Counted from the first letter of the stretch, positions 11,157 through 23,002 are shown. The stretch is 64,000 nt of DNA from Agrypnia vestita (GCA_016648135.1 JADDOH010004018.1:53711-117710); one strand, 5' to 3'. Translations and numbers: made by a program. The notes: a model not told the origin generated them from the letters alone.

Positions 11157-14109
11157 AAATGATGATGCTAGAATTACAAATGCCTGTGACATAGCCCCTT
11201 CAAATATATGAAAGGTTTTCAGATTTGAATTATATACCTATATAACATTAAACATATAGTGTGTAACATTAAACAAATTTAAAACATATACAATATAACA
11301 TTAAACAAATTTGATTATGTGTGCATGTCATCACGATGGAATTGGTGATCGTTACATAACGGTCGTAAATCCTGAGTCATCCTATAAAAAGGCTTCGATA
11401 CATGTTTCTTATATAAATAATTTCGTTTTTGTATGACCTCTATAATTAATCTTAATCAACAATAAAATGCTTTGGGGTTACTCAGTTATTCCAGACTGGA
11501 ACAAGACTATTTTGTTTTCTCAATAGAATGTTTAAAATTTAAAATACATCTTAAGCGTACAATCTCATATCATCGCAGTTAATTCACGTAACTACTTGTA
11601 TAAATAATGTAATAAAAACCTTTGAGATTTTATAACACTTTACATTTTCGTAGAGCCGAACCAGGCCGGGTAGAATAAATAGAATGAAAAATGATATACC
11701 CTTAAAAATATTTAGGGCTATAAAATCCACGCAGCGATACGGGGGAATAATTTATGGCTGGTGGTTTTGTCGTATTACTATTTTCCCAGGGGAACATGTC
11801 TTTGTTTATCTTCTCACTGTTCAGAGAATGGAAAACTTTGATGTGATATGAAAGTACATATTCAAATGGCGTGATTATTTGAACAAGTTTCAGCAAGAGG
11901 AATATATACGGAATATTAAATGGTAATTCACAATTTTGAAAGAAATCTGATGTCTTTATGGAGTAAATTTATTTAAATATTGGCGCTACTTATTTTTGGG
12001 ATTTTTTTTCTTTTTCTTGCGGCTTCTCTTGCATTTTGTATCACAAATTAAAAATTAATCATAAGGTTTCGTATATTGAAAAAGAAAAATTCTAAAAATA
12101 AAATGAAATAAATTATATTTCAATCTAAATTATTTAATAAAATAATAAATAATTTTTAAAAATTCTTCCGCTTTATAGGCTTTATATAACTGTATAGGCT
12201 TGTAGCATGATTTTTTAAATATTGTGTTTTAAATACGTTGTGTCTCGATTAAATAGCTTAAATCGGGAATTAATATAATTTTGATGTTTATAGCGCTAAC
12301 TTTGTGGTACGCGTCCGCCCTTAGTATGAATATACAGTGGTATTGAAACCGGTAGATGTAAAAATACTCCAAGTGGTTAATACAAAGTTTTTAATTAATT
12401 TAAATTAATGAGAATTAATAAATTAAATAAATGCCCAAATTATTTATTCAATCAAAATAAGTCTTCTTAAAACAGATAATTTAATAAGTCTTTCAAAATA
12501 ATTTTTAACTTATTGAAGATAATTGTTATATTTGTAATATAATTTAAAAACCATGTCACACGTCCACACGGTTATACAAAGCCTACAAAGCGCAGCAACT
12601 TTCTTCAGTTCTAAAACATCGCTGGTTTGGTAATTTATTAATTGATTAAATAATTTATATTATTTTATGAATAAACATGTTTCTAAAATATATAAATAAG
12701 TTTTGATTTGATATCTTTCCGCACAGAAATTTGATAAAAAATGAAAGAGAAACTGTGTGAAAGAATGGTCGTCGTCGCGTCGCTGAATTTCACGCGCATT
12801 TCCGGTCGATCGCCTTAATAATTCTATTACTCGGATACAACTCAACATAAAAATATAAAGATGTCGGCGTATCAAGCAAAAAATTAAAATAATATCATCG
12901 AAAGATTTAGCAGTTACTTTGTGGTGCAAGAGTTTAATTAAAAATATAATTAACAATATTTTTATCTGTATGTTCCGAGAACACAATTACTGGATGTTGT
13001 CCACAGAGTAAAGAAGGAGTAAAAAATTCAAAATAATAATTTTCAGGTGAATTCTTGTTTATACCTACGTTAAATAATTTTGAAGGATATCATATACACT
13101 TCAAAAGAATATTGCTTAATGTTCCACTATAAAAATATAGAGCTATCATTACCTGCTACAAAATCTATGTATACTATGTCACAGGAACGATCTATATCTA
13201 TTTTTAATTACAAAAAAATATAATGTGAAAGAAAAAATTGGTGATCTACAAAAGGATTATTTTTCCGGGATACTGAACCAGTACAGTACACATAAATCCC
13301 GGGATTAGTACGCGTAATACTGAAACTTTCTTGATTAATATTTTGATTAATTTCGGGGCAGAAAATTTTGATCAAGTCTGCATCAAGTTACGATTAACAT
13401 TATTTTTTAGACAAATATTCCTTAATTGTTTAAATATAAATGTACAATAATTATATTTATACTTTCTGATTTTTTATTAAAATTAAAAAATAATGATCAA
13501 ATGTGTCTCATCAAAATCAGGTCCCGAACTTCAGTAATTGCAATTTTCGGACGGGGATTGGATTAACTTATCTCCAATTAAAAATAAAAATAAAGTAAAA
13601 AAATATATAAGAATTTTTCAAACACAAAAAATATCTGTCAGTTGTATGCTACGTTTATTTAAGAATTTATTATTATAACAGCACTAACTACGCCTTCAAA
13701 AACCACAATATAAAGTCAATATCAAATTTTATTTTTGGTGGAGTGCTATGCATAATATCTTCTTATAGTGTATATTAGTATAAAAGTTTTACATTTTTTA
13801 ATTGCAGCAAAAAACTGTAGCAAGAATTATTGCAATTTTGATCATTTAAACTCTCTAAAATATTAAATTAAATTTGTTCTAAAGCAACTACCTGTACAAT
13901 TTTGTGAAATGATATTTTTTAGTATTATTGTTTATGAAAAACATGTTATGTCTTGATTATGTAAAAGTCCTAAGGTGCGTAAAATAAAAAAAATAAATAA
14001 AAAAATCTATCTCTATACAGAATCTCCTGCAAAATAATATTTACTTAACTTACCATCACACCGTTTCTATGCTAGGATATACAGAGAGAGAAACACCACT
14101 CTTGTAGCC
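11157..14109. other. AT-rich intron sequence without recognised features
   Basis: A family D fragment (GGAATTGGTGATCGTTACAT) lies near 11338. The frames at 11702-11896 and 12660-12986 have no recognisable domains and low-complexity composition. I see no other gene or repeat. Confidence 0.4.
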
Positions 14110-15549
14110 TTTTTTTATTATTTTTTAATTTTTTATTTATTTTTATTTATTAGAGACACTAACAGGATAATGGGTACATGACACTCAGATAATAAACATT
14201 GTAGTGAAGACTATGCCCATTATCCCAATTACAAGTGTCTTCGGCATGCTCTAGTAACATGTATTTTTGTAATTAATTATATTTCACATGTACATTTATG
14301 TATATTATATATTTGTGTTTGAGTGTAGTGCGATTAGTATTTAATGATCTATAGGTTCATGTCGTCGTTTACAAAATGGATGTTGTGTGTGAGTGAGTTT
14401 TTGAACGAAGATAACGTGACTGCAAGAATATCAGCATCAATGTTAGGGTCGGCACAATACAAATTATATGTGCGACACAACCTTGTAATGGGAGAAAAGT
14501 AACCGACATTATTAGTGTGCTGACTTATTCTGAAGAACTCCGGGTTTCTTATACGGGGTTTAACATGCAAATTTATATCAGATAGACAGAGAGAATCAAT
14601 AGCTCCGCTGAGAATCTTGTGTAGCACAATGAGATCGGATATTTTTCGTCGGGACTCAAGTGTGTGCATCTTGAAAAAGGCAAGTCGATCTTCGTAGCTG
14701 TGAAGGTTATTGTGTTGACCAGCTTTGTATGACAAAATACGTAGAAACTTTTTCTGCACTCTCTCGATTATCGTAATATGTGTTGTGTAATAAGGTGACC
14801 AAATAACTGACGAATATTCCAATATACTTCGTACTAGTGATGTATAGAGAATTTTTAGACTTTGAGGATTTTTAAAGTCTTGAGTAATTCTGGTGATAAA
14901 TCCCAACATAGTATATGCCTTGTTTGTGATATTATCAAAGTGGTTTCTAAAAGTGAGTTTAGAATCTAGCATGACGCCCAGATCCCTTATTGAATCGACT
15001 TTAGCGAGTGGAACGTCACCCAGTTTATAAACAAATTCTATTTTTTAAATATTTTTAGTGAAATTAATACATGAACATTTCTTAGCATTAAGTGACATAT
15101 TATTTGCTTTACACCAATTTGATAGTTCGTCCAGATCTCTTTGTAGGAGATGACTATCTTCCAGGCTACGAATGGTGGAATAAATTTTTAAATCATCGGC
15201 ATATAATAGACACTTATTTCTTAATATATTTGGCAAGTCTTTTATGAAGATAAGAAAGAACAAGGGACCAAGGTGAGAACCTTGAGTAACTCCTGAGGTG
15301 ATAGAAACCGGAGATGAATCATATCCATTTACAGTCACCACTTGAGTTCGATGAGAAATGTAAGACTCTATCCATCTCAATAAGTTGCCGTGGATTCCTA
15401 TAGCACGAAGTTTTTTCAAAAGTATACGATGGTTCACCTTGTCAAACGCCTTGCTGAAATCTGTATATTGCATGTAATCAAGGATTTTACAGCACTCTAC
15501 ATATTTTAAAAGTAAATTGGAAGCTTCTACAAATGTCTCAAATGCCACG
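14110..15549 (-). mobile_element. 5'-truncated LINE (CR1/Jockey-like) with TAAA-rich tail
   Basis: In minus-strand order it holds most of the reverse-transcriptase domain, the C-terminal domain, a 3' UTR (14348-14155), and an AATAAATAAAA-type tail (14153-14110). The 3' UTR block with AGAGACACTAAC matches a second copy at 45590. The 5' end stops inside the RT domain and abuts an LTR fragment at about 15550, so the insertion is truncated or was cut by a later rearrangement. Confidence 0.8.
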
Positions 15550-15560
15550 AAAAGTGCGAC
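14349..15560 (-). pseudogene. LINE reverse-transcriptase ORF, one in-frame stop
   Basis: The protein copies the LINE RNA into DNA at a nicked target. Visible RT motifs are YTDFSKAFDKVNHRILLKKL, SGVTQGSHLGPLFF and the catalytic box LLYADDLKIY, followed by the thumb region with SLNAKKCSCINFTKN and a C-terminal domain containing LGVMLDSKLTFRNHFDNI and SILEYSSVIWSPYY. A TAA at 15044-15042 interrupts the frame, but the same frame continues through 24 codons into the next open stretch, so one substitution separates two otherwise contiguous segments. The endonuclease and N-terminal RT are missing. Residues N-terminal to about 15550 (RRVDHAAARHSF region) come from the adjoining LTR and not from the LINE. 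Confidence 0.8.
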
Positions 15561-15907
15561 ATAGAAACCAGCGAAACTGTGGCGTGCGGCGGCGTGGTCA
15601 ACGCGCCTATTCCAGCGATAGTAAATCAAAGAAGTACCTACCGGCGGGACCTGACCTGAGCGATTTAAGTAACGTGCACCAATAAATGAAAGTTCAGTTA
15701 TTCAGGAGGGATGAAAATGCAGGGAAGATAATAAGTGCGAATTACGAAATTCGATAATTATTGTGCGAAAGATTCTAGAAACATTTAGAGTGAATTTAAG
15801 AACAGTGCTGAATTAATTCGTGTCCAGTGACTTTGCGTATAAAATAAATGTATTAAATTTCCTTTTTTTGTATTTAATTTGCTTCCTACAGCCAGAATTA
15901 CGTGACA
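15550..15907 (-). mobile_element. Partial LTR, TGTCACG family
   Basis: Read on the minus strand from 15907 it starts TGTCACG and matches the LTR at 3059 over its first half (CTGGCTGTAGGAAGCAAATT and the block containing CTGGACACGAATTAATTC). It ends where the LINE RT frame begins. No target duplication was identified. Confidence 0.55.
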
Positions 15908-16377
15908 ATACAGACAGTATTGTGCAATAAGAACAATCTCCGACCTCGGACTTATCAACAGCTTTTGTGACTCACTCCGTTTCCGCGTAAATTCAATAAG
16001 TATACAGTAACATAGCTAGTCCACAAAAGTTTACACGTAGATTCCTGCCTAAACTATGTGGAGTAACTATATTACACGCTGTATTTCAACAAGCAGGACA
16101 AGAACCAGCGACATTGTACAGGAGGGCAGACAATGAGGGCAGACCCACCGCTTACCCAAGACCGTTTTATAAGCAAAAGCTCCTATATCGGTCCTGCTCA
16201 TTCGCCGCCTGGTTGGCATTTTTTTAATGCTAAAAACGACCGTGCGACCCGGTATTGTAAAAAACAAACGGGCAGAGTGGTAAACCGACACGGAGGCGGA
16301 TTACCACTCCCGTCTCATCCTTATGATACATCAGATTACGTGCATAAAATTAAAATAAACAGGCAAACTTTGCTGAC
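15908..16377. other. Intron sequence next to the ABCC exon
   Basis: Nothing recognisable besides the donor site at 16377. The open frames here read antisense to, or through, the exon. Confidence 0.4.
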
Positions 16378-16582
16378 CTTTCTGTAGACCAGCGAGCAGC
16401 ACGCCACGCGCAGGCGCATGCCTATCCTCTGCTCCCCCAGCGCGGTGTGGTGGCTCAGCAGCATGGACAGCAGCGCCACGATGTTGGTGGTCACTCCGTG
16501 GAAGTAGCCTTCCTCCACGCTCTGCCCGCTCTCGGGGTTGAAGTGGGCGATCAGGTAGGCCAGAACGAACGGCTGCAAATTT
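16378..16582 (-). CDS. ABC transporter C-subfamily exon (next exon of the 63.9-kb exon's gene)
   Basis: This 205-bp exon supplies one base to the split Arg codon and then 68 residues starting NLQPFVLAYLIAHFNPESG and ending EQRIGMRLRVACCSLVYRK. In MRP4-like ABCC proteins this is the end of helix 1, the extracellular loop, helix 2, and the intracellular segment whose usual form is G-M-[KR]-[LV]-R-x-A-x-C-x-x-[IL]-[VI]-Y-R-K. The acceptor TTTCAG (AG at 16584-16583) follows a pyrimidine-rich tract, and a CTAAC branch-point-like motif sits about 20 nt upstream (16606-16602). The proposed donor is AAG|GTCAGC (intron from 16377), in phase 0. Reading through it gives VSKVCLFILILCT and then a stop, so the splice is needed. 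Known homologues continue after YRK with ALKLS-type sequence, which must be left of the window. The donor is weaker than consensus, so that edge is the less certain one. Confidence 0.82.
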
Positions 16583-16584
16583 CT

Positions 16585-17190
16585 GAAACAGAAGAGACTC
16601 GGTTAGATAAAAGTTCTTCCTCAGCTCAATGAGCTGCCTGGACTGCCTAACTGAATTAATTAAGGACGTGCAGAATCTTCGGGGAGCCCGCAACCATAGA
16701 GGTCGCATCCACAGGTAGCGGATAGGGGAAGGTCAGCCAGATATGAAGGGTAGGAGGGAAATAAAATGACTCCCGCGGGCCATCAAGCTTGATCGAAGGC
16801 AGCAGTAGTATTAAATTAATTTTGGTGCAACTATATATATATATATGAAAATTTTACAAGCGGTGATAACGCGACATATACAAACGGTTACAATTATGCA
16901 ATCCCTATTTCTTCCCCTGACTAAAGCAATGTTGCCTTTCCCTAAAACCTGCCTTAACCCTTCTCTGTTCCCAACCATCTCCTACTCGTCTCGTTATTAA
17001 TTTTTTATTTTTTATTAAATTTATTTGGTAAATGTACAAACTTAAGAGTGACTGTATTCAATATAATATAATAATACACATTTATATTACACGCTTACCC
17101 ACTTTTAAATGAGAATTTATTCTCGTGTTTAAAAGTGGGGGGCATTGTCATATATGTATATATGTTTAATACTGTATACCGGAAATCTAT
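16585..17190. other. Intron sequence without recognised features
   Basis: A short AT dinucleotide run lies at about 16834-16850. A 17-bp inverted repeat (CCACTTTTAAA / TTTAAAAGTGG) lies near 17100-17140. No coding motif was found. Confidence 0.4.
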
Positions 17191-17530
17191 TTCCATTTAA
17201 AACCAAATTAATTAATCAATTAGAAAGACATATAGAAAAATCAAATCCACGAAAAAATATTTGGCTGCTACCGGGATAGGATCCCGTAGACCCCAGGATT
17301 CACAGAACATTGTTCTGAAAAAAAAAGAAACTTCACAATAAGACTGTGTTAGAAAGACATAGAAAAATCAAATCCACGAAAAAATATTTGGCTGCTACCG
17401 GGATAGGATCCCGTGTCTACGGGATCCTATCCCGGTAGCAGCCAAATATTTTTCTGTCTTTTGGAGTCTTCCAGGATTCACAGAACATTGTTCTAAAAAC
17501 ATTGAAACTTCACAATAAGACTGTGTTCTT
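17191..17530 (-). repeat. Rearranged SINE end: tandem duplication plus inverted copy
   Basis: The minus strand at 17290-17191 matches the 3' half of the tRNA-derived SINE at 44640-44800 (GGTAGCAGCCAAATATTTTT followed by TGATTTTTCT). The block from 17219 is repeated at 17347, and an inverted copy follows at 17413-17448. The flank CCAGGATTCACAGAACATTG appears after each copy (17292 and 17471), so the whole unit, flank included, was duplicated. Confidence 0.7.
17379..17452. repeat. Perfect inverted repeat, 35-bp arms, 4-bp loop
   Basis: The arms run from an AAAAATATTTGGCTGCTACC end to GGATCCCGT, separated by GTCT. They are perfectly complementary over 35 bases and derive from the SINE end, which is present here in both orientations. 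Confidence 0.88.
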
Positions 17531-17766
17531 AAATACAATCTATTTCAGTTGTTCGACTAATTGCCAACTTGCAATAAAGTCGCCAATGTATACAAAAAGT
17601 GAAAAAATAAATAAAATTATCTCGGTTTTATATCAAACAGCATATGTCCAGACCACAAGAAGAACAGGAAGAACAGCGCAGCGGTACAAAATATGGAATA
17701 TACCAAGTCAGAATTAGCTGCCTCTGATATATTCAATATTTCTCTATACTATGAAAGTTTTTGTGG

Positions 17767-17887
17767 GTAAAGCCCGGTCGCCGAAAAGAGAGATTTTCGT
17801 ACATTGACCCTACGCGTTCGACAAGGATACGTAGCGTAGGGTCAATGTACGAAATTATCTCTTTTCAACGACCGGGCTTTAGCCACA
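17767..17887. repeat. Imperfect foldback, arms of about 48 bp
   Basis: TAAAGCCCGGTCG and GTACATTGACCCTACGC on the left are matched by GCGTAGGGTCAATGTAC and CGACCGGGCTTTA on the right, with about 20 bp between the arms. Confidence 0.75.
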
Positions 17888-17969
17888 TCGAAGGACGAAA
17901 GGTAAAAAGATCCCCTTATTTGATAGACCGAGTGGAAAAAGAAACAAACACTTCAAGATATAACATAGA

Positions 17970-18420
17970 TATCTCACAGAGACGAAATTATATTTTTTAT
18001 GGGAAAGTAGGTATGGAAGTTTTTAGGTATGGAAGTCTAGGTATGGGTGTTCATAGGGCTTACAACCTATCGTACGGCTAGCTATAGTGGTCACTTTACA
18101 CAATGTAAAGTTCACCATTTTCACCCATGATAGAATACCACGTCTATCAAATTTTTGTTTGTATATATATTTGAAGTTGTGTATATATACAGTGTTCTGA
18201 AAAATTTGGACAAACTGAAAATATTCTGATATTAATGAAAGTACTGGTCTAAAAAGGAGTTCAAAAAATTGAAATGATATTTCAAGCGTATTCTAATGTA
18301 ATGCTAATAATCTGTGGTTATTTAAGGGAAATGAAAAAGCTTTGGATCCCGTCGGTCAAAAATCTAGTGCTGTGTTCTGAAAAATTTAGACAAACTCAAA
18401 ATATTCTGAAAAAACACTTA
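17970..18420 (-). repeat. Dispersed repeat family D, copy
   Basis: It contains CTCACAGAGACGAAATTATA, GTAGGTATGGAAGT, TTCATAGGGCTTACAACCTA, and then the inverse of TATCATGGGTGAAAATGGTG, in an order matching family D at 43740-44020 and 58886-59130. The associated word GTTCTGAAAAATTTGGACA occurs at 18192 and again, slightly changed, at 18374. No coding capacity. Confidence 0.55.
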
Positions 18421-18479
18421 TCTGGCGACAGTTCTCAGATCAGATGTGGAATTCGATAAAAGTGTAAGAGTATGATCAG

Positions 18480-18775
18480 AAATGAACTATAGTGGGTCGA
18501 GGCCCGCTGTGGTTTCAAGCCGCCCGCGTCGTCGAACACGACCAATTAGAAGCCTGATGCGAGGCGCGTACCTACGAGGTACCGGCCGCCGGCGAGCCGA
18601 TATCTCGGCCGCGCGCCGGCACAACGACTCTTTCGCCGACCGCCGTAGATTGCGGCACGTTACCCATTGTACTCCGCACTTCATTATTGTAAACTGTTCT
18701 CGTTAATAAATCAACTGACTAAAATGTGAGTATTTCTGGCCATCCAGTGTCTCTGCCTTAGCTCGTCACATACAT
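18480..18775 (+). other. GC-rich segment, possible LTR remnant
   Basis: This stretch (18490-18680) is far richer in G, C and CpG than its surroundings. It is followed by GTTAATAAATCAACTGACTA and a short tail ending GCTCGTCACA, a layout like the R-U5 end of an insect LTR. The open frames on both strands are consequences of high GC content and carry no recognised domain. Termini and target duplication are not visible. Confidence 0.3.
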
Positions 18776-19078
18776 CTACACAGTAAACTCGAGCGCATTC
18801 AAACAATTCGCATAGTATGCCTTCAGCGCCGCACGTGCCTGGCGATATTCGTGTCTCTTACAGATGGACATGATCTCCCATAATACACGACATGCATCTT
18901 CTGCATCATTCATCTCCCTGCACAACTACAATAGCCAATTTACCATACACAACCTCATCTGTTACAGAACAATGAGAAAGAAGAATTAACATAAATAGCG
19001 AAAATACGTGAATGAAACATTGACATTGCAGCAGCAAATATAAAAGCAAAGCCCGAGATAACGTCTTCAAGAACATAC
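18776..19078. other. Intron sequence without recognised features
   Basis: No motif recognised. Confidence 0.4.
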
Positions 19079-19086
19079 ACTTCGTA

Positions 19087-19651
19087 GTAGAGATGGGTCG
19101 TTCACGAACGAACTGTTCTTTTAGAACAGTTCACTTTACTGAACGAACGAACGGTACAGTTCACGTAAGTGAACTAGTCGTTCACTAGTTCAGTAGATGA
19201 AAAATAAATCATTCATTAAATTCTGCTAAAATTTTCGTAAATGATCTTTTAGGTAGCGAACAGTATGTTTTTGTGATCTGATCGACATTCTTTCGAAGTA
19301 GTATGTTTGTCGACATATTTTTCTTGGCGACCTTTATTTTTAGGTCACCAGATTTTTATTGCTCACTCGATATATCGATAGATCTTTTGTATCAAACTTT
19401 ATTTTGAGATAAAATATTAACGTTGTTCTTCAATATATCGATCTATTTTCCCCAGTGACCTTTTTTTTGGTCTTTAGAAAACATATATCCAAAAAAGATA
19501 TCTACTAATTGAACAGTTCACTTTACAAAGATCGAAGCAGATAAAAAACAAAAATTCAAAGAACTATTGAACGATTTAAAGTGAACAGTTCATTTGACTG
19601 AACGTTTGGTGAATGAACAGTTCAGTGAACTGAACGAATTTTCCCATCTGT
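19087..19651. mobile_element. hAT-type MITE rich in GAACTGAAC words, perfect 8-bp TSD
   Basis: It is flanked by ACTTCGTA on both sides (19079-19086 and 19652-19659). The ends are inverted (GTAGAGATGGG ... CCCATCTGT) and the subterminal 100 bp on each side are packed with GTTCACT, GAACAGTTC and TGAACGAAC words. A CAGAGATGGG-type end and an 8-bp duplication fit the hAT superfamily. 565 bp, no transposase. Confidence 0.85.
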
Positions 19652-19659
19652 ACTTCGTA

Positions 19660-19921
19660 AGATAATTGTGTTTATTCTCAATGTAAGAAAACACATATAT
19701 AAGACATCGAGATTTGTGTTGCAAGATATAGAGCAGGTTCTTCTTCGTTGTGATAATATTTATGATGGGGAAATACAAGGAAATTGATCTTAAAAGGGTA
19801 AGATAAAACCTTAAGATAAAAAAGTCAGTGTAAACACTATATAATCAGATAAAATCCAGACAATAAGGAAGCATGCAGTGTGTTGGCTTCTAAATCTATA
19901 GTCATATTAACTATAAAATAT
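19660..19921. other. Intron sequence without recognised features
   Basis: Nothing recognised. Confidence 0.4.
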
Positions 19922-20195
19922 TGTCACGTGTCGTGGGTACGGAAGGAATGAATAAAAACACTTTATTTTACTTATGAAATTAATTAGCGATTTATTAATT
20001 AATTATTCAATGTATAAAGTCACTTAACACGTTTTAAACATAACGCTATTCTTTAATCTATGTACACTATTTCGTAATATATCACTCGTATATGAACACT
20101 TTATTATCGCTGGGTAACACTTAATTTATCGCTTGTTAGAATATTCCGTTCTCGCACGTAGTATTTATCGCATTTATTTAAATCGCCAGTTAGGT
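19922..20195 (+). mobile_element. Partial LTR, TGTCACG family
   Basis: It starts TGTCACGTGTCGTGGG and follows the LTRs at 31388 and 47339 through ACAAAGTCACTTAACAC-like, CACTATTTCGTAATATATCA and ATCGCTGGGTAACAC blocks, then loses similarity near 20195. The 3' half is missing. Confidence 0.65.
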
Positions 20196-20261
20196 ACTCC
20201 ACCCGATTATTTTGCTTATTATTTATTATTAAATCAAAAAATGGCGATGACAATGATGTAG

Positions 20262-20465
20262 GTATATTCGATACAAGTTACGTTCATGATAGTCCATTGT
20301 TTTACAGAAAGATCAAAAATATTTTTAAAAAATCCACAAATTTGTCGCTTATCTCCTTGACTGTTAACATTTCACCCAAAGTATAAAGAATATTCTCAAT
20401 TCAAAATTGAACGCCGAAGACTCCCCCGAAGTTTTTGCTACTAGCTGCAAGACATCCCGCACTTA
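20262..20465. repeat. Foldback repeat family A, half copy
   Basis: It contains ATTCGATACAAGTTACGTTC, a TTTTACAGAAAGATCA segment and the terminal GCTACTAGCTGCAAGACATC, corresponding to the right arm and end of family A. Confidence 0.55.
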
Positions 20466-21865
20466 TTTATTTATTTATCGTGAACCTAAATAACACATAC
20501 AAGGAAATGCGCCTTCCTAGTATTTGTGCCGAAATGTGCAGTTCAACAACAAAAATGAGGCAAAATATATATAATAACATTAATCATTTGCTCAGATATT
20601 ATAAATATGGTCAATCAACAGGTGCATATTAATTATATGATAGAGTAGCGGATAAAAGAATAAGAATGCTTTCGAATATAAAAACCTACCTAAAACTAAA
20701 AAGTTTTTTTTTTTGGAAAATCAAACAAATCTCTTCTACATCTTGTTTGTACATTGAATAAGATGAAATAAGAAGTAATGAAATAAGGAATTAAAAATAA
20801 ATTAAATTCGTACATTTCGTGAGTTATTTCAACATTTAAAATGGACTTGAGTACATTTTGAAACCAAGCCAACGGATTTAGGTTGTTTTTGAAATTTAAA
20901 CATTTGGATTTAGGCTGTTTTTGAATTGGATTTAGGTTGATTTTGAAGTTCAGGGAAATAAATATATGCATTGCATTATCAGAGGTGTAATGAAATAAAG
21001 GTCTCAGTAATTTAAGATTGTAGAATATTATTAAATGTTTTTGAAAATATAATTAACCAACGAAAATATTCATATTTTAATGTAGCGAATTTGGATACAA
21101 GTATGTATTGAAACTCAAGCAGATTTTCAAGAAGCATTATCTTCAGATTTATACTTGTTATGATAATTGTTATCATATGTTGACATTTTAATCTATAAAA
21201 AAAATGGTGGTTGGGAAAGTTTTGATACTCAACGACTCGTATACGAAATAATACAGTTCCTTCAGCACAACTGAAGCTGTGTACAATATACATTTCTTAG
21301 AAATAATTAAGACAACGTTAGATGACCTTTAAGGTTATTTTTCTCGCATCAGTTTGGCGAGTAATAAGTATATTTAATAGAGTAACGGTATAAAATACAC
21401 AAGAATATTTATTGCACCTCTGGCGTGATCATTATAATAAAACCGCCAGTATGTTGTATGCGCAAAGAGAGCCGCAAGCAGGAATGTACACAGCAAATAG
21501 TCGGCGACTGAATGAGATTAAACAGATGTGTGTGCATCTGTCGCGAGTACAAATCGCATGATGATGCAATGTTGATGTGCAATGTGGTCATTCACTTCGG
21601 CTGATACAAAACTTCCTGATTCCGGTACGGCTGTCAAAATTATACTTATTTTTATAAATAATCAAGATAATGTTATAGACGTCTCATAGAGACGAAACTA
21701 TTTATATGGAAAGGTAAGGAGCATCTTTTTTGTATGTGGTACAAAAATAAAAATTTCATTTTTGTAACTTCGGTATGGGTCGCTTATGGGTTCTTCGGTA
21801 TGGGTTCGGTACAGATCGCGTGAGCTCATTTTTCTGTCTTAAATTGATCGTTACAAAAAGTTCTC
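20466..21865. other. Intron sequence without recognised genes
   Basis: A GTCTCATAGAGACGAAACTA word near 21680 is a fragment of repeat family D. A short triplicated GGATTTAGG(T/C)TG motif lies near 20873-20945. The open frames here have no recognised domain. Confidence 0.4.
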
Positions 21866-22617
21866 AAGCCATGTAATCACTAGGGGACAAATTGTCCCTC
21901 AACAGCACGCGCATAGTGTCTACGTGACGTTGCAACGTCGTGCACTGTTCCGTGACGTCGCGCACAACATAGCGCGGCATTTCTACGTGTCGTGGCAACG
22001 TACCCGAGCGAGCTCACTGCGACATTACGCGGAGCGTCAGTACCACGTGGTATGTTTACAAGTGAATACGCATGCGCCGTATCTGTCAATAGTGTGGCGA
22101 AACGAAATTGTTCTTGAACTCATCGAACTGTATCGATCGAAGATCGCATAGAATATCCGTCCTTCTTTCTCTTTGCAGTAAATAATTTCGCATCCACCAC
22201 CTTTTTGTCCTCTTACATTTCGATAAACTCGTTAACATAAATGGATACGCAGCTGTCATCATAACCTCATAGGGCGACATTTCTGCGACGTGTGGAAAAC
22301 AATAATTATTTGCAAAAAGGACCTTGTTTTTAATAATATTCAATTTACTACAGTAAAATCTCGTTAATTTGAAATTGCGACCCAAAAAAACATTTCGAAT
22401 TGCGCGGAACCCCGTTTTCGCTAAATGACGAAGTGTAAATAGATACCGCAGCTGTCATCATAACATCATCGGGTGACATTTCCGCGACAAGATATGTGAG
22501 TCCCGGTGTGTACACGTCAAATGACCGCGTCATTGTCCCCGAAACATGAACGTAGATGTTCATGCGACATGCCGCGCGGAATACTGCGCTATTTTTCCCC
22601 GAGTGAATACATGGCTT
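21866..22617 (-). mobile_element. MITE family E, uninterrupted copy
   Basis: The terminal inverted repeat is AAGCCATGTAATCACTAGGG on the left and the complement of GTGAATACATGGCTT on the right. It matches 60043-60953 over its full length in the opposite orientation. At 752 bp it lacks the 143-bp insertion found in the other copy. It contains an internally duplicated block around TATGAGGTTATGATGACAGC and a CAGTAAAATCTCGTTAATTT stretch resembling a Tigger/pogo MITE end. The 99-aa and 90-aa minus-strand frames belong to the repeat and have no recognised domain. Confidence 0.7.
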
Positions 22618-23002
22618 CATTCAGTCGGTTACTGATTCGTAGATTCCTCGGCTCAGCCGAGGGATAAAAGTGGTGTCAACAGAATGACACATGCCAGATT
22701 TCCACTGCCGCTATTGTTGTAAGTACGTTGCTTTAGACAAATAAAGGGAGTGATTCTTTAATACCCGCAAGGCCAGGATAAAACAATTTTAAATTAAAAT
22801 GTTGCACCACGAAGTAACTACCAAATCATTCAGTGATATTAAGCTTCGTTGCTTTTAAAGCTTGTAAATATATTAAAATTTTGTGCAAACTCACGCATAT
22901 ACACACAAAATCACGAATAAGTGAAGAAAACTCGCGTCATTGTAAATATTTACCATGTACATAAAACCAAGCAGGTACATTGAACTCGAAATATTTGTTT
23001 AA
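22618..23002. other. Intron sequence with a short shared repeat
   Basis: TTAAAATGTTGCACCACGAA and the following 60 bp (22790-22860) recur in diverged form at about 54508-54575. No gene motif. Confidence 0.4.

Larger units (their letters stand above)
1..16377 (-). other. Following intron of the ABCC-type gene, at least 16.4 kb
   Basis: This is the sequence downstream, on the minus strand, of the exon at 16378-16582. It starts with GTCAGC at 16377. No further exon of the transporter was recognised to the left edge, so the intron is at least 16,377 bp. It contains the repeats listed below. Confidence 0.6.

Noticed and set aside
16336..16578. 80-codon frame with its own Met as a small membrane protein
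   Set aside because: The Met is internal. The frame is an ABCC exon with an acceptor just upstream and a donor before the apparent C-terminus.
18482..18706. Overlapping 74- and 65-codon frames in GC-rich DNA as genes
   Set aside because: Open frames on both strands are expected from the high GC content. The peptides are Arg-rich and without domains.
22086..22385. Protein-coding gene in the 99-codon minus frame, also seen at 60273
   Set aside because: The peptide similarity reflects two copies of MITE family E. The frame is broken differently in each copy and has no known domain.
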